Positions 1 to 5,149 of a DNA stretch of 5,149 bases are shown piece by piece (the stretch's first letter is position 1; the number at the start of each line of letters is the position of its first letter). Below the pieces are notes generated by a model. It saw only the letters and a list, made by a program, of their open reading frames with translations. It searched no databases and was not told the origin of the DNA. Origin of the DNA: NIOZ-UU13 sp041862635 (GTDB lineage: Bacteria; Planctomycetota; Phycisphaerae; Sedimentisphaerales; Anaerobacaceae). A program made the position numbers and the translations under genes. The DNA lies in the NCBI GenBank assembly GCA_041862635.1, contig JBGVTO010000238.1, positions 1 to 5,149 on the forward strand, in the 5' to 3' direction.

Positions 1-1186
1 AGGTCGTAGTTCCTTGAGGAAGACCCCCAGCGGCATTACTCACATCGTCAAAATTATCGCCGAAATATATGGTGTGTAATTTCGCACCGAAACCTCCCGT
101 CCATTTAAGCTGCACACCCGTATCTACTAACTCGGCACCATCAGCCGGGTCCGGGAAGTACGCGGTCTTGGGAGGAATACTGAAGCTCCAGACATCGCCT
201 TTCCAGGGACTGTTCGGCTCGGTGTCATTGACCTCATCGATTCTCCAATAATACGTTGTGCCGGGAACAAGACCATCCGGATAAGGAAATCCGGGGAAGC
301 CTGCAACGAAAAACGTATCGGCCTGGTTGCCCCGGAACGTGTCACCGGCGCCGTCGTTCACATCGTCAAAATTATCGCCGAAGTACACATCGTGCGAGAC
401 CGCAAAATCTCCCGCCCGCCAGCTAAGGTTCACCCATGTATTCTTGTGGAGCGCAGTGTCCTTCGGGACCGGGCCCAAGGCATACGGATATCCTTTACCA
501 CCCTCCATAGCAGCCAGAATCTCGACCTCCGTCAGCGCATGGTTGTAGATGCGGACCTCGTCGATAATCCCATTATAGTAATGGGTACTGCCGTTCCGAT
601 GCCCAATTCGCAGAGGAAGTTGTGGAGGAACGAGCTCTCCGGTCTGGGATTGTTCCAACACCATCTCTCCGTTTACGTAGATTCTCGCATTAGAACCATC
701 CCAGGTCGCGCAGGCATGCAGCCATTCATCCGGGTCTATAACATTATTTGGTGTCTGCTGCACAACATGTCCACCGTCTAAGGAAAGCGTGAAGTAGAGG
801 TAACGCCCACCTCGGTTGACGAACAGCCCATAGTTTTCCCACGGACCGTTTTGCTGTCCATTTGCCATGATGGCCAGCCAGGTATCGCCGGCATCAATCC
901 AGTTTATCCAGGCAGCAATTGTCACGTTGGGAGTTATTTCAAGACTTTCTGAGGTGGGAACTTCTACATAGTTGTCTTGCGCATTGAAGTGAAGAGCATT
1001 TCCATACTTGCCGGCGTCCCACGTTGCGCCATTGATAGTGCCGTTGTTGCCGTTACCGCTTGAGTCGTAGACAATGTCCCCAGAGCCCTCATCAAACGTC
1101 CAGTAAGCCACGAGTTCGGCTGAAGCATTGCCCGCTATGCTGAGCATCAAAACAAAAGAAATTAAATAAATCGATTTTCTGCACAT
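1..1186 (-). CDS. Secreted LamG-like jellyroll protein with repeated fibronectin-like modules (N-terminal part; runs off left edge)
   Basis: The minus-strand frame is open from the ATG at 1186 to the window edge, giving 395 residues and no stop. The start is secure: an AGGAGG lies 6 bases upstream and an in-frame TGA (1199-1201) sits just before it. Residues 1-23 are a Sec signal peptide (MCRK, a hydrophobic stretch, then ASA before E24). Residues 25-228 form a LamG/concanavalin A-like jellyroll: 'LVAYWTFDEGSG' opens it, 'DSSGNGNNGT' and 'GNALHF' follow, and 'IDEVRIYNHALTEVEI' closes it. From about residue 238, modules of roughly 106 residues begin. 'VYFGDNFDDV' (267-276) recurs as 'IYFGDNFDDV' (373-382), with 'GTTYYWRIDEVN' (309-320) between. 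LamG folds usually bind carbohydrate or act as adhesion modules, so an extracellular glycan-binding role is inferred; no catalytic domain is visible. The missing C-terminus could carry more modules, an enzyme or an anchor. Confidence 0.9.
   Translation of the reverse strand, partial: MCRKSIYLISFVLMLSIAGNASAELVAYWTFDEGSGDIVYDSSGNGNNGTINGATWDAGKYGNALHFNAQDNYVEVPTSESLEITPNVTIAAWINWIDAGDTWLAIMANGQQNGPWENYGLFVNRGGRYLYFTLSLDGGHVVQQTPNNVIDPDEWLHACATWDGSNARIYVNGEMVLEQSQTGELVPPQLPLRIGHRNGSTHYYNGIIDEVRIYNHALTEVEILAAMEGGKGYPYALGPVPKDTALHKNTWVNLSWRAGDFAVSHDVYFGDNFDDVNDGAGDTFRGNQADTFFVAGFPGFPYPDGLVPGTTYYWRIDEVNDTEPNSPWKGDVWSFSIPPKTAYFPDPADGAELVDTGVQLKWTGGFGAKLHTIYFGDNFDDVSNAAGGLPQGTTT
40..64 (-). repeat. 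25-bp exact direct repeat, copy 2 in gene order
   Basis: Identical to 358-382. It encodes FGDNFDDV in the second fibronectin-like module of the LamG protein. The copies are 318 bp (106 codons) apart and in the same frame, so they mark the module period of this repeat protein. Confidence 0.85.
358..382 (-). repeat. 25-bp exact direct repeat, copy 1 in gene order
   Basis: Identical to 40-64. It encodes FGDNFDDV in the first fibronectin-like module. The flanking sequence diverges at once on both sides, so this is a conserved motif core and not a long recent duplication. Confidence 0.85.
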
Positions 1187-1192
1187 AATAGT

Positions 1193-1198
1193 CCTCCT
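1193..1198 (-). promoter_or_regulatory. Shine-Dalgarno site of the LamG gene
   Basis: AGGAGG read on the minus strand, 6 bases before the ATG at 1186. It fixes the start together with the in-frame TGA just upstream. An AT-rich stretch (about 1200-1235) lies immediately upstream and could hold a promoter, but no good -35/-10 pair with normal spacing was found there. Confidence 0.75.
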
Positions 1199-1622
1199 TC
1201 AAAAATAAATATAGTTTGTTAATTGAAATGCAAAAATTCCTTACTGCAAAGCCCAGAGTCCTCATATAAACTCTGTCCTTACATAATACACAACTCCTCC
1301 TCTATCAGAAAACTGCAATAATTTTGCCCACTGCATGATCTCAAAGCCACAGATGCCCGGCTGCGCAGGCACAAGCTTCACTATTTTAGTTTATACCAAA
1401 TCAGCCGCCTTCCCGTCAAGTAAAATCTCTGGATCATATATTTGGCATGTGTTGTTGAAGAAGCTGTGCAGAAATGCAGAAAGGGCAAGTGAATAGCAAT
1501 GGCGGTAAATCCACAATCCCCTGGCCCTTCAACTCGTTGATGGTTGTTCTGTGGCGGGGTAGTGATGATGAAAGAGTTGATTTCTTTAGAAAGGAGTTTT
1601 TTCACCTCGTATCACTTTGTTT

Positions 1623-1651
1623 TTGTACTGCATATCTATATGGAATACAAT
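1623..1651 (+). promoter_or_regulatory. Candidate sigma70-type promoter for the isomerase-like gene
   Basis: A -35-like TTGTAC (1623-1628) is followed by a 17-base spacer and TACAAT (1646-1651), which matches five of six bases of the -10 consensus. Transcription would start near 1658, leaving a leader of about 130 bases before the ATG at 1789. The -35 match is only half, and such patterns occur by chance in AT-rich gaps. Confidence 0.4.
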
Positions 1652-1773
1652 GTTCTATCCATGAGAGTCTTGGTTATATAGTCGCTCTCAGCTAAGACAG
1701 ATGAGCATTTGTATTCTACAGGGCGTTACCATTTAAGGGGAAACAAAAGAGAGTCTTATTCCAAGAGTGTCGT

Positions 1774-1779
1774 AAGGAG
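1774..1779 (+). promoter_or_regulatory. Shine-Dalgarno site that fixes the isomerase-like gene start at 1789
   Basis: AAGGAG lies 9 bases before the ATG at 1789. This site matters because that ATG opens only six codons before an in-frame TGA, so an automatic call would move the start downstream to GTG 1939. The ribosome site together with the Tat signal peptide encoded around the TGA supports 1789 as the ancestral start. Confidence 0.7.
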
Positions 1780-1788
1780 ATATCAGTT

Positions 1789-3222
1789 ATGGATAAGATT
1801 TCAAGATGAGAATTTCTTAGTACGGCCGCCGGAGTTGGCGGCATACTACTGGCCGGTGGGTTTGCAAGCCGACCGCTTGCAGCAGCGGAAAATGCTGGAT
1901 GGCCCAAGCTGCCGCCTGTAAAGATCCATGTAGTTTACGTGGGTACGGGTGGGGCGTGGCCCACCCCGACATTCGATGCTCCTGCAGAGGTCGCCAAGTT
2001 CAAGAAATACCTTGCTGGTGTGCAAGCCAGGCTCGGCGATGTGAACTTTGTTGGCGGGGAGTTGATTCCCAACACTGTACAAGCAGCAACTAAAGTTGCA
2101 ACTGGCATGGCCAAGGCCGACGCCGCGATCCTTGTCCATCTTAGCTTCGGAAGCGGCCAGCCGCTGCTGAAGTTGGTTGATATAGGATTACCCACGGCTA
2201 TCTTTTCACAGCCTTTCAGCGGACACGACTGGATGTACGTTCCCCAATGGCAGAAAGCCGGCAAAAGAGTGTTCCTACTGCCGTCCAGCGATTACGGCGA
2301 GTTGGAACGGGCAGCAGCGCTATTACGCGTACCTGTACGTCTTCGCCAATCGCGAATCATTGTTGTAGGAAGGGCTAAGGGAACAGCCCCCACATGCTCC
2401 GCGGAGCAGGTCAGGCAGCGTCTCGGCCCCGAAGTGGTTCTGATTAGCCAGGACCAGGTTGCTGCGGCACACAAAGCTGTTGATCTTAAGACCGCCGAGG
2501 TTGAGGCTGAGCAATACTGGATCGGCCAAGCCAAGGACATTATTGAGCCGTCTAAGGCGACTATTGTCAACTCAGCTCGCATGTATCTGGCAATCAAGGA
2601 CATCATGATCAAAGAACAGGCACAAGCCATCACGAGTTCTCACTGCATGGGCGCACCGGCCAAAGGCTGTCTGACGTTCAGCAAACTAAATGACCTTGGA
2701 TTGGTCGGCGCCTGTGAGGGGGACATGGACTCAACGCTAACTATGCTTATTTTCAACTACGCGTTTGGCGTTCCCGGCTTTGTCAGTGATCCGCTCTTCG
2801 ACACCTCGAAGAACGCGGTGATTCATGCCCACTGCACTTCGACCACAAGACTCGATGGGCCGAACGGACAACGGGCTCCCTTCTTGATTCGCACCCAGTG
2901 CGACAGCAACGCAGGAGTATCTCTGGAAGTTCAGATGAGAGTGGGACAAGAGATTACCTGCGCCAAGCTGGCTAACCTTGACACGATGCTCATCTCCACT
3001 GGCAAGATCATCGAACAGACTGATTTCCACGACCGTGGATGTCGTACTCAGATTACCACAGAGGTACCAAATGCGCGAAGGATGGCACACAATTGGGGTA
3101 GTGGCGTACTCAGCAATGATATGATGACACTGCTTCATCGCGTGGTTTTCTACGGCAATCGTCTTGAGAGTGTGAAGGATCTGGCCCCTCTGATGCAACT
3201 TAAAATCGTCGAGGAAGGTTGA
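1789..3222 (+). CDS. Tat-exported L-fucose/L-arabinose isomerase-fold protein, interrupted by TGA at codon 7
   Basis: Numbered from ATG 1789 the product has 477 positions. Residues 1-6 read MDKISR, codon 7 is TGA, and the same frame continues EFLSTAAGVGGILLAGG. With arginine at position 7 this is a textbook Tat motif (S-R-R-E-F-L), followed by a glycine/alanine hydrophobic core and an AAA site before E34. The mature part resembles L-fucose/L-arabinose isomerase-fold proteins: an N-terminal Rossmann-like half ('KIHVVYVGTGG' at 45-55, 'AAILVHLSF' at 112-120) and a C-terminal half with 'GACEGDMDSTLT' (307-318), 'FVSDPLFD' (331-338), 'HAHCTST' (346-352) and 'HRVVFYGN' (450-457). E310 and D334 are 24 residues apart, the spacing I recall for E. 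coli FucI metal ligands E337 and D361; H434 or H450 may be the histidine ligand. Enzyme activity and substrate are unknown. GTG 1939 is a poor alternative start because it cuts the first strand and loses the signal. The intact downstream frame suggests a recent mutation, a sequence error or readthrough. Confidence 0.75.
1807..1809 (+). other. In-frame TGA at the second arginine of the twin-arginine motif
   Basis: The codons run ATG GAT AAG ATT TCA AGA TGA GAA TTT. One C-to-T change from CGA would create this TGA, and CGA would restore S-R-R-E-F-L. The frame is unchanged on both sides, so this is a substitution and not a frameshift. An overlapping ATG at 1806 opens only four codons in another frame and cannot rescue expression. 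No ATG, GTG or TTG occurs in the correct frame before 1939. Confidence 0.85.
1818..1848 (+). other. Stable hairpin just downstream of the in-frame TGA
   Basis: The upper stem is six G-C pairs (GCCGCC at 1825-1830 with GGCGGC at 1837-1842) closing the loop GGAGTT. After a small internal loop (1823-1824 opposite 1843), five more pairs form (1818-1822 with 1844-1848). The loop begins 22 bases after the TGA. It lies within the Gly/Ala-rich signal peptide core, where GC-rich codons can form such stems by chance. Confidence 0.55.
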
Positions 3223-3370
3223 CCGTCCCACGGTGATAGTTCAATAAGTCCAGAAATCCTTCAAGTGCTGACACGTGATCGCTTAGTATTCAGTGTTTCA
3301 TAGACCGGCCCCACCAGCTAATTAGAGCGCATTGAGCCGATATAGAATATAGACGAGTGAGCTATTTCTA
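3223..3370. other. Convergent intergenic gap, no clear terminator
   Basis: The isomerase-like gene (plus) and the URO-D gene (minus) end facing each other across 148 bases. A five-pair hairpin (ACCGT, three-base loop, ACGGT at 3222-3234) starts on the last base of the plus-strand stop codon but has no following T-run. No intrinsic terminator was convincing on either strand. Beyond the TGA at 3220 the frame would stay open for 26 codons to a TAG at 3301. Confidence 0.5.
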
Positions 3371-4555
3371 CTATCGATATTTGCCGAGCTGTGTTGCTAA
3401 GACTGCCAGTCTTTTAAGCCTCTCTGGCTTGACGTGGGGAGCTACACTACAGGCCGAGGAAAGTATGTATCCGCTGTCGGGTTTGCCGATTCTGAGCCTT
3501 TCCTTCACAGCCTGTTCAAAGGTCTGTTCATCGGCATTAAGCATCTCGTTGACGGCGTCCAGGTTCCCCTTGAAGAAGAATCGCCTGCCATACTTTGACT
3601 TTGCATCTTCTAAATGTACAGTACCGAGTGGTGGGGGGTCTAACGTGTCAATTCCATCGACGGAGGTTTGGCTCATAAGGTCCAAACGGTCGCCGATTGC
3701 ACCACAGGTGTGAACATACGACTTTGAACCAAGTTCGCGTATCGCTTGGAAAACCTGTTCTTCATAAGGCACCACAAATTCTTCGTACATTTGACGGCTG
3801 ATGAATCCTGCACCGGCGAAAGCCGAGCTTACAAGGACAGCATCAGGTTTAAATCGGGCATATAATTCAGCTTGTGCCAGTACCATTTTTGTGAACACAG
3901 AGAGCACCTGATGACACCTGGGAGGAGCATCGAGAAGAGCAAGAAGGGCCTGTTCGTACCCAAACAGCTCCATAAGATGGGTAAAAGGTGAAAATACTTC
4001 GATATGTATTGAGACATCCGGTGCAAGCTGCTTAACTTTCTGAAGCGTGCTTGTGAACCATGCAGGATACGCTGTTGATTCGGTAAGGTCAGCCTCGGGG
4101 TCGATGTCCCAGAGTTCAGGTGCGTGCCAGGTGTTCCACACATAACCGGGTAATCTGTATGTGGCGGGATCATTAATGTCAACCGTACTATAGTTCGCCC
4201 GCTCCAGGGGCACTTGCCCTGCCCTATATGTTTGCGGATTTTCATCCGGAGGAAAAACAGTTTCTAATCCTGATTTCCAGTGAAGGTGCTCATTTTTGCC
4301 AATTCTCTTATATGACTTAAGATTGTTTTTCCAGTCAGGCGGTCTGCCGGGGATGTTTACTAAAATACCGTCGAAGTTATATTTTTGCTGCAATTCGACT
4401 AAAACCTCAGCAAAGGTCTCGCTGTTGAACCAAATCTCCGAAGGATTATAGTTGCAGTTTAGGAAGTAATGCCCGAGAGCAAGCTGGCACATTACCGGAA
4501 CTCGGTCCGGCTTCTTATGGTTCATCGCTGCCGCTATTCGTTGCTTTGAATTCAT
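3371..4555 (-). CDS. Uroporphyrinogen decarboxylase (URO-D) family protein, MtaA/CmuA-like corrinoid methyltransferase type
   Basis: A complete 394-residue protein. It opens MNSKQRIAAAMNHKKPDRVP, the typical start of this family, which is why ATG 4555 was chosen over an in-frame TTG at 4597; neither has a good Shine-Dalgarno site. The length fits a URO-D TIM barrel. Key segments are 'FDGILVNIPGRPPDW' (61-75), 'VHTCGAIGDRLDLM' (281-294), 'VDGIDTLDPPPLG' (299-311), 'FFFKGNLDAV' (326-335) and 'YILSSACSVAPHVKPERL' (363-380). His282-Thr-Cys284 plus Cys369 match the His-X-Cys...Cys zinc site of methylcorrinoid:thiol methyltransferases such as MtaA/MtbA. The typical family sequence and this site argue for methyl transfer rather than haem synthesis. 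No corrinoid protein or MtaB/MtaC-type partner is in the window, so substrate and acceptor are unknown. The protein has no signal peptide and should be cytoplasmic. It follows the beta-propeller gene by 76 bases and may share its transcript. Confidence 0.88.
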   Translation of the reverse strand: MNSKQRIAAAMNHKKPDRVPVMCQLALGHYFLNCNYNPSEIWFNSETFAEVLVELQQKYNFDGILVNIPGRPPDWKNNLKSYKRIGKNEHLHWKSGLETVFPPDENPQTYRAGQVPLERANYSTVDINDPATYRLPGYVWNTWHAPELWDIDPEADLTESTAYPAWFTSTLQKVKQLAPDVSIHIEVFSPFTHLMELFGYEQALLALLDAPPRCHQVLSVFTKMVLAQAELYARFKPDAVLVSSAFAGAGFISRQMYEEFVVPYEEQVFQAIRELGSKSYVHTCGAIGDRLDLMSQTSVDGIDTLDPPPLGTVHLEDAKSKYGRRFFFKGNLDAVNEMLNADEQTFEQAVKERLRIGKPDSGYILSSACSVAPHVKPERLKRLAVLATQLGKYR

Positions 4556-4631
4556 GCTTTTACCGCATCCGGAATACAAGAGGATGAAAAGAATCAAGAA
4601 ATTAGTTAAGTACGAGTATTTTTTTATAAGT
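4556..4631 (-). promoter_or_regulatory. 76-bp same-strand gap before the URO-D gene, possible -10 element
   Basis: An AT-rich stretch lies between the beta-propeller stop codon and the URO-D ATG. Read on the minus strand, TATAAA (4623-4628) matches five of six -10 bases and would give a leader of about 60 bases, but the only -35-like sequence (TTAGCT, inside the upstream gene, 18-base spacing) is poor. No hairpin terminator is visible, so read-through from the upstream gene remains possible. Confidence 0.25.
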
Positions 4632-5149
4632 CTATTCAGGGATAAAAGCTAAAGAGGTCTGTAAGGGAAAACCGCATGTACAACCCGAGCTGCTTTCTGG
4701 AATAAGGACAAGCCCGCCGGCCGGAATGATGTTGATCCAGCAGCCAGGCCGTGTAACTCTGTTTAGCCGGCGTGGTCCTCCGTTCGGTCCCAGGTCATAC
4801 ATCCAGGGGTTGTCGCCACGCCAGAACAAACACCGGGCTGAAGCCGAGATACCCCCACAGCCGTGTCCATGACGGTCGAATTTCCACCCTTCGATTATTT
4901 TGCCTGTCTTGAGGTTGTAAGTATAAGGCCAGGCATAAACTGTTTCGTCGATTATTGTCGGGTGACGATTATATTCACCGTGAGCACCATCTATAGCCAG
5001 GTCGGTGCTATGGTCCTCTTCCCAGAGAAGCTTACCGGAGCGCGCGTCAAAAGCGTTATAATAATAATGAACGGAACCTTCGAGGAGTCTGGAGCCGCTT
5101 AAAAGAAGTATATCTTTGGCATAGTTAATATAGACAGGTTCTTCAAAAT
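4632..5149 (-). CDS. PQQ-like beta-propeller repeat protein, C-terminal part (runs off right edge)
   Basis: The minus-strand frame enters from the window edge and runs 171 residues to a TAG at 4632-4634; the start lies outside. Visible residue 1 is at about 5147. Two blade-type repeats are seen: 'NAFDARSGKLLWEE' (31-44) and 'YTYNLKTGKIIEGWKF' (75-90), matching the PQQ-repeat pattern of aromatic/Asp, T/S-G-K and a tryptophan. The tail has 'HGHGCGGISAS' (93-103), 'RPGCWINIIPAGGLVLIP' (133-150) and 'SSGCTCGFPLQTSLAFIP' (153-170), features I associate with large exported planctomycete beta-propeller proteins. Five cysteines (97, 106, 136, 156, 158) cluster in the last 75 residues and may form disulfides or a metal or haem site, which suggests an envelope location. 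Whether it binds PQQ is unknown, since most PQQ-like repeats are structural. An upstream catalytic domain (for example a methyltransferase or PA14 module) cannot be excluded. Confidence 0.85.
   Translation of the reverse strand, partial: FEEPVYINYAKDILLLSGSRLLEGSVHYYYNAFDARSGKLLWEEDHSTDLAIDGAHGEYNRHPTIIDETVYAWPYTYNLKTGKIIEGWKFDRHGHGCGGISASARCLFWRGDNPWMYDLGPNGGPRRLNRVTRPGCWINIIPAGGLVLIPESSSGCTCGFPLQTSLAFIPE

Larger units (their letters stand above)
1187..1788. other. 602-bp divergent intergenic region without a supported gene
   Basis: This separates the leftward LamG gene from the rightward isomerase-like gene. Both strands have short open frames of 70-75 codons (1381-1605 minus and 1474-1695 plus), but neither has a usable Shine-Dalgarno site, a recognisable domain or a signal peptide. 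On the minus strand a second AGGAGG (1296-1301) precedes a possible 9-codon GTG frame (1262-1291) and an ATG-TAA start-stop pair (1279-1284). This could be a leader of the LamG transcript, but it is weak. On the plus strand, 1662-1667 pairs with 1685-1690 (TGAGAG with CTCTCA, loop of 17) just downstream of the promoter candidate. The 9-mer GAGAGTCTT occurs at 1663 and again at 1749. No tRNA, riboswitch or mobile-element end was recognised. Confidence 0.6.

Noticed and set aside
392..781. 129-codon plus-strand frame
   Set aside because: It lies antisense to the well-supported LamG gene, has no ribosome site and resembles no family.
1381..1605. 74-codon minus-strand frame (GTG start) in the divergent gap
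   Set aside because: It has no Shine-Dalgarno site at proper spacing, no recognisable domain, and an overlapping plus-strand frame (1474-1695) of the same quality. Both look like chance open frames in a non-coding region.
1789..1938. Frameshift as the cause of the broken isomerase-like start
   Set aside because: The residues before and after the TGA are in the same frame and together make a complete Tat signal, so a single base substitution explains it.
1807..3222. Genome-wide recoding of TGA as a sense codon
   Set aside because: The same gene ends with a TGA at 3220-3222 right after the family-like C-terminus, and only one internal TGA is seen in the window's genes.
2737..3231. 164-codon minus-strand frame
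   Set aside because: It is antisense to the conserved C-terminal half of the isomerase-like gene, whose motifs are clear on the plus strand.
3222..3234. Hairpin after the isomerase-like stop codon as an intrinsic terminator
   Set aside because: The stem is only five pairs and no T-run follows it.
4556..4597. Upstream TTG start of the URO-D gene giving a short hydrophobic, lipobox-like leader (LLYSGC)
   Set aside because: The leader is only 14 residues, lacks positive charges, and has no Shine-Dalgarno site. The family normally starts at the MNSKQR-type sequence encoded from 4555.
1..5149. CRISPR array, insertion sequence, tRNA, rRNA or phage module
   Set aside because: No regularly spaced repeats, terminal inverted repeats, transposase motifs, cloverleaf or rRNA-like sequence was seen on either strand.

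Overview
The window looks like chromosomal DNA from a free-living, probably anaerobic, planctomycete-type bacterium (Phycisphaerae or a relative). This is inferred from protein families recalled as abundant there: a LamG-jellyroll secreted protein with 'YFGDNFDDV' modules, a Tat-exported sugar-isomerase-like protein, a corrinoid-type URO-D family methyltransferase and a PQQ-like beta-propeller with a cysteine-rich C-terminus. No rRNA, tRNA or housekeeping marker is present, so the assignment is tentative.

Layout. Positions 1-1186 (minus) hold the N-terminal 395 residues of a secreted LamG protein that runs off the left edge. Positions 1187-1788 are a non-coding divergent gap with a plausible promoter for the rightward gene. 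Positions 1789-3222 (plus) encode a protein of the L-fucose/L-arabinose isomerase fold. Its natural start (good Shine-Dalgarno, Tat signal peptide) is clear, but codon 7, the second arginine of the twin-arginine motif, reads TGA. Positions 3223-3370 are a short convergent gap. Positions 3371-4555 (minus) encode a complete 394-residue URO-D/MtaA-like protein with a His-X-Cys...Cys zinc motif. Positions 4632-5149 (minus) are the C-terminal 171 residues of a PQQ-like beta-propeller protein whose start lies beyond the right edge.

How they fit together. The minus-strand beta-propeller and URO-D genes are 76 bp apart in the same direction and may be co-transcribed. The isomerase-like gene converges on them and the LamG gene diverges from it. 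Three of the four proteins look exported or envelope-associated and two have sugar-related folds, which fits a polysaccharide- or glycan-handling neighbourhood. No glycoside hydrolase, transporter or regulator is visible, so a pathway cannot be assigned.

The most notable observation is the in-frame TGA inside the Tat motif, followed nine bases later by a strong hairpin. The simplest reading is a single C-to-T change (CGA to TGA), either a real nonsense mutation or a sequence error. No CRISPR array, insertion sequence, RNA gene or clear new system was found.
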